Part shown: positions 10,696 to 20,432 of the stretch, piece by piece
How the letters are laid out: the number at the start of each line of letters is the position of its first letter
Position numbering within the stretch: position 1 is the stretch's first letter
Assembly: GCA_019671005.1 (NCBI GenBank)
Contig: CM033752.1
Location: forward strand, 12,710,001-12,774,000
Length of the DNA: 64,000 bases
Reading direction: 5' to 3'
From: Hibiscus mutabilis
Taxonomy: Eukaryota; Streptophyta; Magnoliopsida; Malvales; Malvaceae
The notes under the pieces: model-generated
Told to the model about the DNA's origin: nothing
The model's input: the letters and a program-made list of their open reading frames with translations, nothing else
Database searches by the model: none
Translations under genes and position numbers: made by a program

Positions 10696-12228
10696 TTACT
10701 CCGAGAGTTCGTCGTCGTGGATGATTAGTTTCCTTTCAGTCGGTGTCTTAATTCTTTTGCTTGAACGCGATGGTTGCTTCCTTGTTGCCGATTGTGGAAT
10801 TGATCCTCGTACGGGGTTGTTGTCCTCATCGTCCTCTTCATCAATGTCATTGGATTTTTGCTTGGGTTTGGAGGATTCGATTTGCGTGATCTTTGTTGGT
10901 GCAATGGAGGACTCGTCCGAATCTGAAAAATCAGACAATGATTCAGTGCGAGTTGATTCGGGCATAGGTGCTTTACCTTTGGCTTTTGCAGTGGTTGTCG
11001 GAGCATCTTTAGCTTTGGTTGCCGCAACATCTTCAATGTTAGTTGCCTTGGCAACTGCTTGGGCAAGTGCGGTGTAGGTTGTCGTGGCATCATCTGTGGT
11101 GGTTGCCGTGGTGACGGCTTCTTTGGTTGCCGTAGCAAGGATTTCAGCAGGAAAGATCGGGAACGACACGTGGCTGTGCGGGTACTTTTCCAAGATGACT
11201 TGGGTGATGGCATTGTTGTGATCCTTCATGTACCGCATGAACATTAGTTGCCGGTCTTCAATTTGCCTAAGGCGGCTCGTCAATAGTTGCAAGAGTGCTT
11301 CAAAATGTCCCGGGGTTGATGGCTGAGTTGCCCAGGCATTAGGTGCTTGGGCATTAGGAGTTACCGAGGCGGCAGGGGTTACCGCGGCAATTGGAGGCAT
11401 TGAGGATTTTACCGGTGCCTCTCCCATTAGCTTTCGGATTTGTGCTCGATTCCAACCGGACTTTGGTAGGGCCTTTTCATCAGTGGACTCACTTGGGACA
11501 TTCATCTCCTTGCAAAGATTGGAAATTAAGAAAGGGAAGGAAAGAGAAACCTTGTCTTTTGAGCTACATACAAAAATCTTATCACAAATAATTTTTCCAA
11601 TGTTAATGATGCAATTATGCAAGATAGAATGTATGAGCAAAAGACGAGGTGTATCAACGGTAGTATTGTGTGTGGTGGGCATTAAAGAAGTTTTAACAAA
11701 CTTATTCCATAATTTTGCCTCGGGTTTAAGCCGAAGGTGATTTACCGTGCCCTTGTATTTACCGTCGTTTCATTGAGTTCTCGGTAGAGTGAGTTCTTGA
11801 AGCACCTTGTCGAGTTTCTTGGGCGTGAGTTGATCAACAAAGGCTTGATGCTCGTCCTTCTCAATGTAGAGCCCGTAAAAGGTGTTGATGTTTTCGGGGC
11901 TTATAAGTATAGCCTTGTCACAAACAGAAACATAAGTATTATCTGGGTTAAGTGAGTGAGCATAGAATTCTCTTACCCATGAGATGTTACCCGGTTCCGA
12001 TTGATGGCAAAAGATTTGCCACTTTTGACGTGCAATCCTTTCAAAGTTGAATGGTTCAAGGATGAAATCTTGATGAGAGTTGGAGTATTCAAAGCCTTGT
12101 TCTTCGCAAATCTTCCAGCTTTCAAACTTGGAGTGAAATCTTTCTTGAACCACCGGTGTAGCAAACTTCTTGTATCTTGGTTCTTTGGAGGAACTTGGAT
12201 GAACCAAAAATTCAATTTTGGATGCCAT
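10696..12228 (-). pseudogene. Athila third ORF (putative plant transposon protein type), one premature stop
   Basis: A single minus-strand frame of about 510 codons from the ATG at 12226-12228 (MASKIEFLVHPSSSKEP) to 10696, broken only by a TGA at 11770-11772. The N-terminal ~200 residues (RIARQKWQIFCHQ, VREFYAHSLNPDN, NINTFYGLYIE) resemble the 'putative plant transposon protein' domain found downstream of integrase in Athila elements. The C-terminal half is low complexity: Ala/Thr-rich repeats (about 11020-11400), then a Ser/Glu/Asp-rich acidic stretch and a basic Lys/Arg tail. Function is unknown in the family; the position is that of the env-like ORF. A possible longer start at 12294 would add a hydrophobic MQLFSFFSFLFFVLP leader. 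The TGA sits where CGA is one transition away. Confidence 0.75.
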
Positions 12229-12777
12229 GGATGATCTTGGTAGTGAGTTTGGTAAAACAAAGAAAAGAAAACTAAAGAAACTAAAGAGTTGCAAGATGAA
12301 AAGTAGGAATAGGTTTCTTGGAGTTAAGGGTGATGGGTTATATAGAAAAGATAGGTAGTAAATATGGTGGGTGGGAATAATTTTGGAATAAAGAAGAAAG
12401 GGGTTTCGGTTTAGGGGAAGGGTGACGGCTAGGGGGTTTATTTAGGGTAAGTTGCAGGCTTTATATAAGCTTTAGATTCACCCCATTAATTTCCTTGTTG
12501 AAGAAGTTTCCTTCTTGAATCAAAATTCCTCTTTATCCTGAACTCTTTTCCTACAATTCAAAAACAAATAAAATAAGGATTAAAATTAAAGATAAACTAA
12601 TAAAAGAAAATAAATAAAGATGTGTAAAGAAATTCTTAAACTCAAAACGATAAATATTAAAGAAAGATGTAGTTTTAATCTTAAATAAAATAAATAAATC
12701 TATCCTAAAAATAACAAATAACCGAAAAAAATAAAAAATAAATAGTTCAAAAAATATATATCGAAATGAGAGCATGC
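12229..12777 (-). other. Spacer between integrase and third ORF, Athila-1
   Basis: Very AT-rich (especially 12551-12770), with T-rich and A-rich runs giving hydrophobic or Lys-rich frames by composition alone. It could hold splice or internal promoter signals for the third ORF, but I cannot point to one. Confidence 0.5.
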
Positions 12778-13984
12778 TCATGCATCTCCTAAGGTGACCA
12801 CTTCTTTGCTACGTTCCACATGGGCACCGTTATAGTGCTTCAATCTTTGTCCGTTAACTTTGAATTCATGTTTGTCAGTGATGGACTTGATTATCACGGC
12901 ACCATGGGAGAACGGTTTGACAACTTCGATTGTTCCCGACCATATTGATTTCAGTTTTCACGGGAAAAGTTTTAGTCGAGAATTGAATAAGAGAACTAGT
13001 TGCCCTGGCATGAATTGCCACGGCAATAGTTTATTGTCATGCCATTGCTTTGTTTTCTCCTTGTAGATTCATGCATTGTTATAGGCGAGTGCATGAAATT
13101 CTTTTATCTCGTTGAGGTCAAACACACGCTTTTTTCCGGTACTTTCCCAATCCATATTCACGGTCTTGATTGCCCAATATGCCTTGTGTTCGATTTCCAC
13201 CAGTAGATGGTATGTTTTGCCATAGAAAAGTCGGAAGGGGACATACCTAAGGGTGTTACAACTTTCTTGAGTATACCCTTCAATTCCCGATTAGAAATTT
13301 CTGCTTGCCCATTGGTTTGTGGGTGATATGTCGTGGCAATCTTGTAAGATACGCCGAAGCGTTGCAACATCTTGGCAATATGTCGGTTGTCAAAATGCGT
13401 GCCTTCATCACTGATAATTGCTCTCGGCATCCCAAACCGTGTAAATATATCTTTCTGCAAGAATCATTGCACGGTCTTGGAATCGTTGATGGGAACTGTA
13501 GCTGCCTCAACCCATTTAGACACGTAGTCAACGGCAAGTAGAATGTAGAGGTTGCCGAATGAAGATGGGAAAGGTCCCATAAAATCGATCCCTCATACAT
13601 CGAACAATTCCACCTCGATGATGTTTTGGAGCGGCATCTCATGTCATCTAGAGATATTGCCCGTCCTCTGGCAATGATCACATTGCTTGTAAAACTCTTG
13701 GGCATCTTTGTACAGTGTTGGCCAATACAAACCGGATTGTAAAACTTTGGTCGCGGTATGAGTTTCTCCAAAATGTCCTCCATAGGGTGAAGAATCGCAT
13801 TGCCCGACTACATTATGTTGCTCTTCTTCAGGGACACATCGGCGTATAACCTGATCTGCATATTGTTTAAACAAAAGAGGCTCATCCCAAAAGTAATGCT
13901 TATCATCATTGCAAAACGGCTTCTTCCCTTGGTGAGTAAGGCCATAAGGTAAAATACCACAAACAAGGAAATTAACTAAATTCG
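12778..13984 (-). pseudogene. Integrase of Athila-1, internally deleted
   Basis: Minus-strand order: a PWYANLVNFLV lead-in (near 13985); an H2C2 zinc-binding module (about 13650-13830, with YGGHFGETHTATKVL and CDHCQRTGNIS); a catalytic core with first Asp in GIDFMGPF (near 13585), second Asp in ISDEGTHFDN, and the NGQAEISNRELK segment carrying the catalytic Glu (about 13270-13420); and a C-terminal domain (12778-13150, with YKEKTKQWHD, FNSRLKLFPGKLKS and FKVNGQRLKHY). About 20-25 residues are missing between GILKKVV and TPLGMSP near 13255, followed by a frameshift. A TGA replaces the usual Trp before GIDF. It would have inserted cDNA into the genome; this copy cannot. Confidence 0.88.
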
Positions 13985-14284
13985 CGTACCAGGGTATTAC
14001 CGAGGCATGTGCTGCCGTGGCGACTGCTCCCAAGATTGCTGAGGCGTGTGCATCTAGAGTTGCAGAGGCATACGCATCCATGGTTATTGAGGCGTGCGTA
14101 TCAGTGGTTGCCACAACGTCGAGGATTGCCGAAGGCATACGTATCCATGGTTGCCGAGGCGTCAGGGGTTGCCGAGGCGTGTGCGTCCATGGTTGTTGAG
14201 GCATGCGTATTAAGAGCTGTTGCGACATTAAGGGTTACCGAGGCATGCACATCCATGGTTGCCGAGGCAACTAAAAGTTGCTCA
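13985..14284. repeat. 24-bp coding minisatellite inserted between RNase H and integrase
   Basis: About twelve imperfect units of the type GCCTCGGCAACCATGGATGC (minus strand), encoding ASATMDAH-like octapeptides (ASATMDVH, ASTTMDAH, ASITMDAY, ASATLDAH). On the plus strand each unit shows GTTGCCGAGGC. In typical Athila pol the residues DEQL and PWYA lie close together; here they are separated by about 85-100 repeat-encoded residues, with one frameshift inside (near 14125). Confidence 0.85.
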
Positions 14285-15800
14285 TCTAGGAATGCATCGC
14301 ATATCTCTAAATTTGTGTCGTCCTCCCTATTGCGTTCTAAAAGTGATAAGTGATCGGCCACTTGATTTTCTGTTCTTTTCCTGTCCTTAATTTCAATATC
14401 AAATTCTTGTAAAAGTAATATCCAACGAATCAAACGAGGTTTGGCATCATTTTTAGCAAATAGATACTTAATTGCCGAATGGTCCGTATGAACAATAACC
14501 TTTGTACCAATCAAATAGGATCAAAACTTGTCAAATATGAAAACTACAGCTATCTCCGTTGTTGTGTAATTCACTTGAGCACTATTAAGAGTTTTACTAG
14601 CGTAGTATATCACATGAAAGGTCTTACCTGTGTGTTGGCCTAGGACTGCTCCTACCGCGAAATCACTTGCATCACACATGAGCTCAAAAGGTAGCGTCCA
14701 ATCTGGTGGAATGACAATGGGTGCCGAGGTGAGCTTTTCCTTTAGGGTTTCAAATGCTTGGGCGCAATAATCATCAAAATTGAAGACTTTATCCTGTTCA
14801 AGCAAATTGCACAAGGGTTTAGTAATTTTAGCAAAATTATGAATTAACCTCCTGTAAAAACCTACATGTCCAAGAAAGCTTCGGATTCCTTTAACCGAAC
14901 TTGGTGGGGGTAATCTCTCAATCACGTCCACCTTTGCTTTTTCTACTTCAATTCCCTTGGATGAAATCTTGTGGCCGAGCACTATTCCTTCATCTACCAT
15001 AAAATGGCACTTCTCCCAATTAAGGCCTAAATTGGTTTCTTCACATCTTGCCAATACCTTTTCTAAATTACTGAGGTAACTGTCAAAGTCATTACCAAAA
15101 ACGGAAAAATCATCCATGAAGATCTCAAGGAAGTCTTCGACCATGTCTGGAAAGAGGGTCATCATGCATCTTTGGAATGTTGTCGGGGTATTACACAATC
15201 CGAACGGCATCCTTCAGAAAGCATAAGTACCGTATGGGCATGTGAAGGTTGTCTTTTCTTGATCTTTTGGTGCTATGGCAATTTGATTGTAACCTGAATA
15301 ACCATCAAGAAAACAATAAAAGGGTTTACCTGCAAGACGGTCAAGCATTTGATCAATAAAGGGTAATGGGAAGTGATCATTCCTAGTGGCTTTGTTTAGC
15401 TTTCGATAATCCATACAAACCCTCCAACCGGTCATAGTCCTGGTTGGAACGAGTTCATTGTTTTCATTACTTACCACTGTTATACCTCCCTTTTTCGGTA
15501 CACATTGTACCGGACTTACCCATGTACTATTAGATATAGGGTATATGATGCCGGCGTCAAGCCACTTGATGATTTCTTTCATTACAACCCCTTTCATGGA
15601 ATGATTCAGTCTCCTCTGGGACTCAATCGAAGGTTTGTGATCATCTTCCAACAAAATCTTATGCATGCACACTACCAGGCTAATTCCCTTCAAGTCAGCA
15701 ACTGTCCACCCTATTGCCTTCTTGTGTAGCATCAACATTTTGATCAGCTTCTTTTCCTACTCAGGCTGTAACTTAGAGGAAATAATTATAGGCAATGTTT
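14285..15800 (-). pseudogene. Reverse transcriptase and RNase H of Athila-1
   Basis: One minus-strand frame covers the RT lead (QPE-stop-EKKLIKMLMLHKKAI near 15750), RT fingers (WVSPVQCVPKKGG, WRVCMDYRKLNKAT), palm (FLDGYSGYNQIAI), the Athila-style active site FMDDFSVFG (near 15110) and RNase H (LMCDASDFAVGAVLG, then VIVHTDHSAIKYL and VADHLS). Catalytic Asp pairs are present. In-frame stops: TGA at 15214-15216 (before RMPFGLCN, where relatives have Arg), TGA at 14521-14523 (DKF-stop-SYL), and a TAG near 15755. All three fit single C-to-T transitions. RNase H runs into the minisatellite at about 14284. Confidence 0.9.
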
Positions 15801-16138
15801 TATCGGTTCCCAAGAAGCATATTTTAGTTGCTCTGGCAACTATTTCAACTCAAGAATTGGTGGTTTTCAATAGAGGGCTTTCCGAGCTTACATTCCTTAC
15901 CTGAGAAATCCAGTGGTTCAAAGTATGTACCTGGTCGATTGACTAATCAATTTGCCTCTTCTTGTTGTTCCTCATCGATTGGTTCTTCATACTCCTCAGG
16001 TTCCTCTTGATTGGCAATGTAGTTACCGAGGCAACTAAATTCCTCGTCGAAGTTAAACTCTGCCATGGCATAGAGAAGTTGGCATTATTCCGGATCATCG
16101 GCATGGCTTAGTGTTTGGAGCACATTTAGTTTAACTTG
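15801..16138 (-). pseudogene. Protease-RT linker of Athila-1
   Basis: The minus strand encodes acidic, Gln/Glu-rich linker sequence (ANQEEPEEYEEPIDEEQQEE near 15960-16010, then PGTYFEPLDFSGKE and LPEQLKYA) typical of the stretch between protease and RT. Several stops and frameshifts are present. It contains two more GTTGC/GGCAAC words (15829-15842, 16021-16035). Confidence 0.65.
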
Positions 16139-16700
16139 CTAGTCATTCACCCTCATTGTGAGTTCTCCCTTTTCAACATCGATCAAGGTTCTCCCTATTG
16201 CTAGGAAGGGTCTCCCGAGAATGATAGGTGCATGTTCATCTGCTTCGTAATCCAAAACAATAAAGTCAGCGGGAAAAATAAATTTATCAACTTTTACCAG
16301 TATGTCTTTGATTTTTCCCTCTGGATGCACATAGGACCTGAAGTTAACTGTAGCATAACTGTTGTAGGTTTTGCCTTCCCGATTCCTAGTTTATGGAAAA
16401 ATGATTTAGGCGTCAAGTTTATACTTTCTCCAAGGTCACATAATGCTTTCCCGACATAATGGTTCCAATGGAACAGGGTATTATGAAACTTTCAGGATCT
16501 TTCAGCTTGGGTGGCATGCGATTGTGCAACATGGCCATGCATCCTTCTGTTGTGGCAATTGTTTCAAACTCTCCTACCCTTGTTCTCTTGGACACAATGT
16601 CTTTAAGAAACTTGGCATAGTTCGGCATTTGTTCAATTGCCTCAACCAATGGAAGTTGATGTGGACTTGCTTTAGGATATCAAGGAACTTCTTGAATTAA
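16139..16700 (-). pseudogene. Aspartic protease region of Athila-1
   Basis: Minus strand: an upstream segment PNYAKFLKDIVSKR and MPPKLKDPESFIIPCSIG (16419-16649); the active site ALCDLGESINL with the catalytic Asp codon at 16435-16437, in a frame shifted relative to the upstream part; then HPEGKIKDILVKVDKFIFPADF and the hallmark IILGRPFLAIGRTLIDVEKG (16139-16330). The usual CDLGAS motif is CDLGES here. At least two frameshifts (near 16450 and 16650) and a TAG at 16139 break it. The enzyme would have matured gag and pol. Confidence 0.88.
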
Positions 16701-16794
16701 TATTCTTGCTTTTGTCGTTTCAGCCTTTGTAGGAATGGTGGTGGAAGTCGGATATCTTCGATCCTTTCATTGGTCTAGAATCTGAATTATGGCA

Positions 16795-16925
16795 TTGTTG
16801 GGGCAACTAGAGTTGCCGAGGCATCATCAACTGGGGTTGCCATGGCATTCCTGTCGTTGGTTACCGAGGCATCCTTATCGTCGGTTGCCAAGGCATGCTT
16901 ATCGCTGGTTGCCGCGGCAATTCCT
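16795..16925. repeat. Second GTTGCC/GGCAAC minisatellite, gag-protease linker
   Basis: Five to six units of about 24-27 bp with GTTGCCGAGGCAT, GTTGCCATGGCAT, GTTACCGAGGCAT, GTTGCCAAGGCAT and GTTGCCGCGGCAA. On the minus strand they encode ATSDKHAL-ATDDKDAS-like repeats in the gag frame. Confidence 0.8.
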
Positions 16926-18478
16926 AGTTCAGCATCTGAGGTTTTGCCGCTGGGTTCGCCATGATCTTTTTGTGGAGTTTTGCTTGATGAGCTAGCTTAA
17001 GCCTCTTTAAGTTGGCCACTTCTAGTGGTGATCGCCTTACATTGCTCATGGCCTCTTGCGACTTCAGTATCGCTAGGTAAACCTCCTTGCGGTCTAGTAT
17101 TCAGGTTTTGAGCAAATTGTCTGACTTGATTTTCCAATGATTTGATTGTCGTCTCTTGGTTTTGCAATCTCATCTCAGTCCTGTTAATAAAAGCATCAGT
17201 TCTTTTTATGAAGTTACTATTCTCAACCATATAAGATTCAGTTTTCAACATAAAAGCATTAAGAGAATTTTCCAAAGAACTAGATGTTGTCGGTTGTTGC
17301 TGCGGCAACTGTTGCCGTGGCATATTCTACCGGAATCCCGATGCTTGTGCATTCTGATTGTTATGGTTTTGAGCATTGTTGGGATTACTCCATGAAAAAT
17401 TCGGGCGCTTCTTCTAAGCTGGATTGTATGTATTGGACATCATATTGTTGTTCCGGTTGTAATTCCCCACATAAAATCTGGATTTTGGATTCTGCATACA
17501 TTTAGAAGAATCATGGTTACCACCACATAACTCACAAAGGGAATCTATTACCTTGACTTCCTGTGTGTTGTTTAGTTTCTGCATGTTCTGGACCATCTTA
17601 GTTAGAGTGGCCAATTGTGCTGAAATTGAGTTTGATGATCCCATTTCAGTTATTGTGGCTTGGCGTCTAACTCCTCCTCTTATAGTGGAGGGGAATTGAT
17701 AATCATTCTTGGCAAGCTTGTTTAGAATTTGCATTGCTTCCTCCAATGACTTATCTAGGAGTATGTTGTTTGCCAAGGCATCTAGCATCATCCTTGTTGG
17801 TGTATTCACAGCGTTGTAAAACATTGTTACTTGCATCCACACTGGGAATCTATGTAGGGGGCATTTGTGTAGAAGTTCTCTATATCTCTCCCAAGCCTCG
17901 TACATGGATTCGTCATCTACCTGCCGAAAATAAGTAATTTCGTTACGAATCCTATCAGTCAAATTTGTAGGATTAAATCGAGCAAGGAAATCACAACAAA
18001 GATCGGTCCAAGATCCTATTGATCTGGCAGGAATACTATTCAACCATGCTTTCGCCCTATCCCTCAGTGAATAGGGGAATAATCTTAGTCGTAAAACATC
18101 GGGGGTGACTCCTTGTATTTTGAATGAATTGCAAATCTCGAGGAAAGATTTAAGATGTTGTCATGCATCTTCAGTTGCTGAGCTGCCAAATTGACCAATT
18201 TTGTTGATCATATTAAACATCACCGGTTTCAACTTAAAGTGGTTGGCTTCAATTTCTGGTGTGACAACTCCTGGATTACGTCCTTCAAGATATTCTTCAA
18301 GGTAGTCTTGAATAGTTCTGTTTCGTGCAAGAATCACTCCTCCTGTTGGAACATCTTGATTCATATTGCCGTCTTGATTAGCCATTGCTACTCTTAACCT
18401 TCGTCTAAGTCTTTTCAAGGTTCGTTCGATTTCTGGATCAAAGGGATATTCTGGTGTAATCGGTCTCGCCCTGGTCAT
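16926..18478 (-). pseudogene. Gag of Athila-1
   Basis: Start ATG at 18476-18478 (MTRARPITPEYPFDPEIERT). One minus-strand frame then runs to about 16997, holding the Athila gag core: FKLKPVMFNMINKIGQFG, HLKSFLEICNSFK, LRLRLFPYSLRDRAKAWLN, YEAWERYRELLHKCP and a CX2CX4HX4C-like CELCGGNHDSSKCM (CELCGGNHDSSKC near 17520). Further on come NPNNAQNHNNQ-type Asn/Gln-rich sequence and EHCKAI-like CKAITTRSG. Stops interrupt the frame at 18161-18163 (TGA), 17414-17416 (TAG for Trp), about 17324 (TAG) and 16997 (TAA). No frameshift is needed across about 1.5 kb, so decay is mainly by point mutation. Confidence 0.9.
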
Positions 18479-18570
18479 ATACCAATGCAAAACCAAAGTT
18501 TATTAGCCCTTTGAATCATAAACAAGAAAAATAAAAAGTGCAAGAAAATAAAAACAAAGTTGCTATTGCC

Positions 18571-18590
18571 AATCCCCGACAAAGGTTCCA
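18571..18590 (-). other. Primer binding site (Asp tRNA-like), Athila-1
   Basis: The minus strand reads TGGAACCTTTGTCGGGGATT, six bases inside the 5' LTR. It matches the TGGCGCCGTTGCCGGGGATT Athila primer site with four changes. Confidence 0.8.
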
Positions 18591-18596
18591 AAAACT

Positions 18597-20091
18597 TGTT
18601 GCGCGTAATAAGTGCTCCGCAATTGTGCAAGTGTACACGTCGCAAGTTATATTATAAAAGATATCATCTCCACAGGGATTGATGCCACTTCAAGAAACTA
18701 ATCTCTTGCACTGTAAAAAGTAAAAGAACACAAGTAGAAGATTGTAGGAGTTTTAACTAACAACTAAACTAAGAAAGCAAATAAGTAAAAGAAGATGTAA
18801 TTAAATGAGAGAGAATAGGCCAGGTTATCGTGAGTTGAGGTGTGATAGCCAATTGGATCGTCTTGGTAAAAGAGTGCAAGGGCAACTCAGTTGCCGTGGC
18901 AACTTGCACAGCGGGGTGGCCTTGGCAACTAATCGATAGTTGCCTGGGCGATTAGCTGGGCAACTACTTGGGCGGATGGGTAGCAACTTCAAGGTTCGGC
19001 GGAGCGTTCTTCAATGGTTTCTTCTTATCCCTAAGTCAAAACTCTAGCTATTTGTGCATGCCTTGATAATACATCCCTGCGTGAATCAAGGGTGAACAAC
19101 AACCAATCTTGCGCTCCTCTTAGCCGTTGAAATCCTTAACTTATTCGTAAGCCGGATTAATCTTCACCATCAATAGATTGAATAAGGACTATACTCATTC
19201 GTTTCTTGAATCTAACTCTCCCGATATTAGATAAATAGATGAAGTTACGAGATCCTTTCCCAATTCACTCGCAAACAAGAATAAGAACCAAGAATGAGTA
19301 AACCTTGAGTTGAAAAGTGCAAACTCTTATTACCTAAACAAAATCCAATTGTTTCTCACAACCACAAAACACAATAACCTTAGCCAAATAGATTTAGTTC
19401 ATGGCTAGGTTCCAAAGAAACACAAGATAAAGAATTCCTAGCATAAACCTAATTGAACAAGAAAGAAAAAGATGAAGAATAGATGGAGCTTTGTCGAAAT
19501 CTCCCTTGCCCTTGATCTTGTCGAAAATTCTCTCTTCTCTCCCCCTTGGAGTTGACGGCATGGCCTTCAATTTATAGGGCTAGGTCAAAGTCTTTTTTTG
19601 AGGAGGAAGTTAAGTTGGAATTAAATTATCTTTAAAGAATATAATTCTTTATTATATTTAAATTCCTTCTAGAACTTCTCCTATCTTATTGGGATTTAAT
19701 TTCTCTTTGACCACTTCATGGAAATCAAACTCCTTTAGGATTTAGCTTTGATCTACGTTATCTTGGGCTTATCTAGTCATCGATTTTGACTACCATATCA
19801 TCTTATTCCTTGTTAAAAATTGCCCTGGCAACTAGCTCGGCATCTCCTTCATGCATTGCCCTAGCAACTGGTTCTAGCCTTGCTTTGGCAAGTGATTCTG
19901 CACATACACACAAAACACACCAAAACAACATCTTTTCCCACAAAAATCACCAAGTTATGTAATCAAGCTCAACGATGGAAAGAAACATGAATTAATGCAT
20001 GAATGGCTAATTATGCAACTAATATGAGCCTAGGTCTAACAATAATATGAGTAAAATGGGTAATAGAAATAGTTCTTTTGAACACTTATCA
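18597..20091 (-). repeat. 5' LTR of Athila-1
   Basis: 1495 bp, plus-strand ends TGTTGCGC...CACTTATCA, collinear with 8340-9833. As the upstream LTR of a minus-strand element it would carry the promoter. I see no single TATA box I can assign with confidence. Confidence 0.95.
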
Positions 20092-20096
20092 GCCTC
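20092..20096. other. Target site duplication, right copy (Athila-1)
   Basis: GCCTC directly after the LTR end, identical to 8335-8339. Confidence 0.92.
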
Positions 20097-20432
20097 ACTG
20101 TTCATGTTTGTTTAACCTAACTCTCTCAATATTAAGCCACAAATCAATAGTTAAAAGGCCTCTCTCGATAGCTCTTATAATAACTACACATAGAGGACGA
20201 TGAACATAGTAGAAAAAGGAAAAGAACTATAGCATTAAAAAAAGTTTTCAAAACATAACATCCTAAAGAGCAATAAACACAACTAAAAGTATTTAGCTCA
20301 TGTCTAAGCCTAAAACATCCATAATAAAAATAACAAACATAGCAGTTTATCAAGCAAGAGATAGAAATGGGTCAAGCGTCCTCGACGATCTTCTCTAGGT
20401 TTTCTAACTATTGTAGGTCCGGCAATACTTCA
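20097..20432 (-). mobile_element. Athila-2: second half of 5' LTR
   Basis: Continues the Athila-2 LTR interrupted at 8339. The end at about 20432 (ACTTCA) is inferred from where D-type LTR homology begins (CAATTTAATGG at 20441). Total Athila-2 LTR would be about 860 bp. Confidence 0.55.

Larger units (their letters stand above)
8340..20091 (-). mobile_element. Athila-1: complete Athila-type LTR retrotransposon, 11,752 bp
   Basis: The minus-strand order is 5' LTR (18597-20091), Asp-like primer site (18571-18590), gag-protease, reverse transcriptase/RNase H, an Ala/Thr-rich repeat insert, integrase, a third ORF, a repeat-rich 3' region, a polypurine tract and the 3' LTR (8340-9833). Five-base target copies GCCTC flank it. 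All expected Athila domains are present, but each coding block has premature stops, so this copy is not autonomous. It sits inside the LTR of Athila-2. I counted about 23 substitutions between its two LTRs over their first ~440 bp and visibly fewer later, so it is not a fresh insertion. Confidence 0.95.

Noticed and set aside
10682..11077. 131-residue plus-strand frame opposite the Athila third ORF
   Set aside because: It is the mirror frame of the Ala/Ser-rich repeat region; the minus-strand reading fits the element and the known domain.
12551..12781. 76-residue, Phe/Ile/Leu-rich minus-strand frame that looks like a membrane protein
   Set aside because: It lies in a T/A-rich spacer; composition alone gives such residues, and the integrase tail ends in the same place in another frame.
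14009..14353. 114-residue plus-strand Ala/Val/Glu-rich repeat protein
   Set aside because: Opposite strand of the ASATMDAH minisatellite; no start context or element logic on the plus strand.
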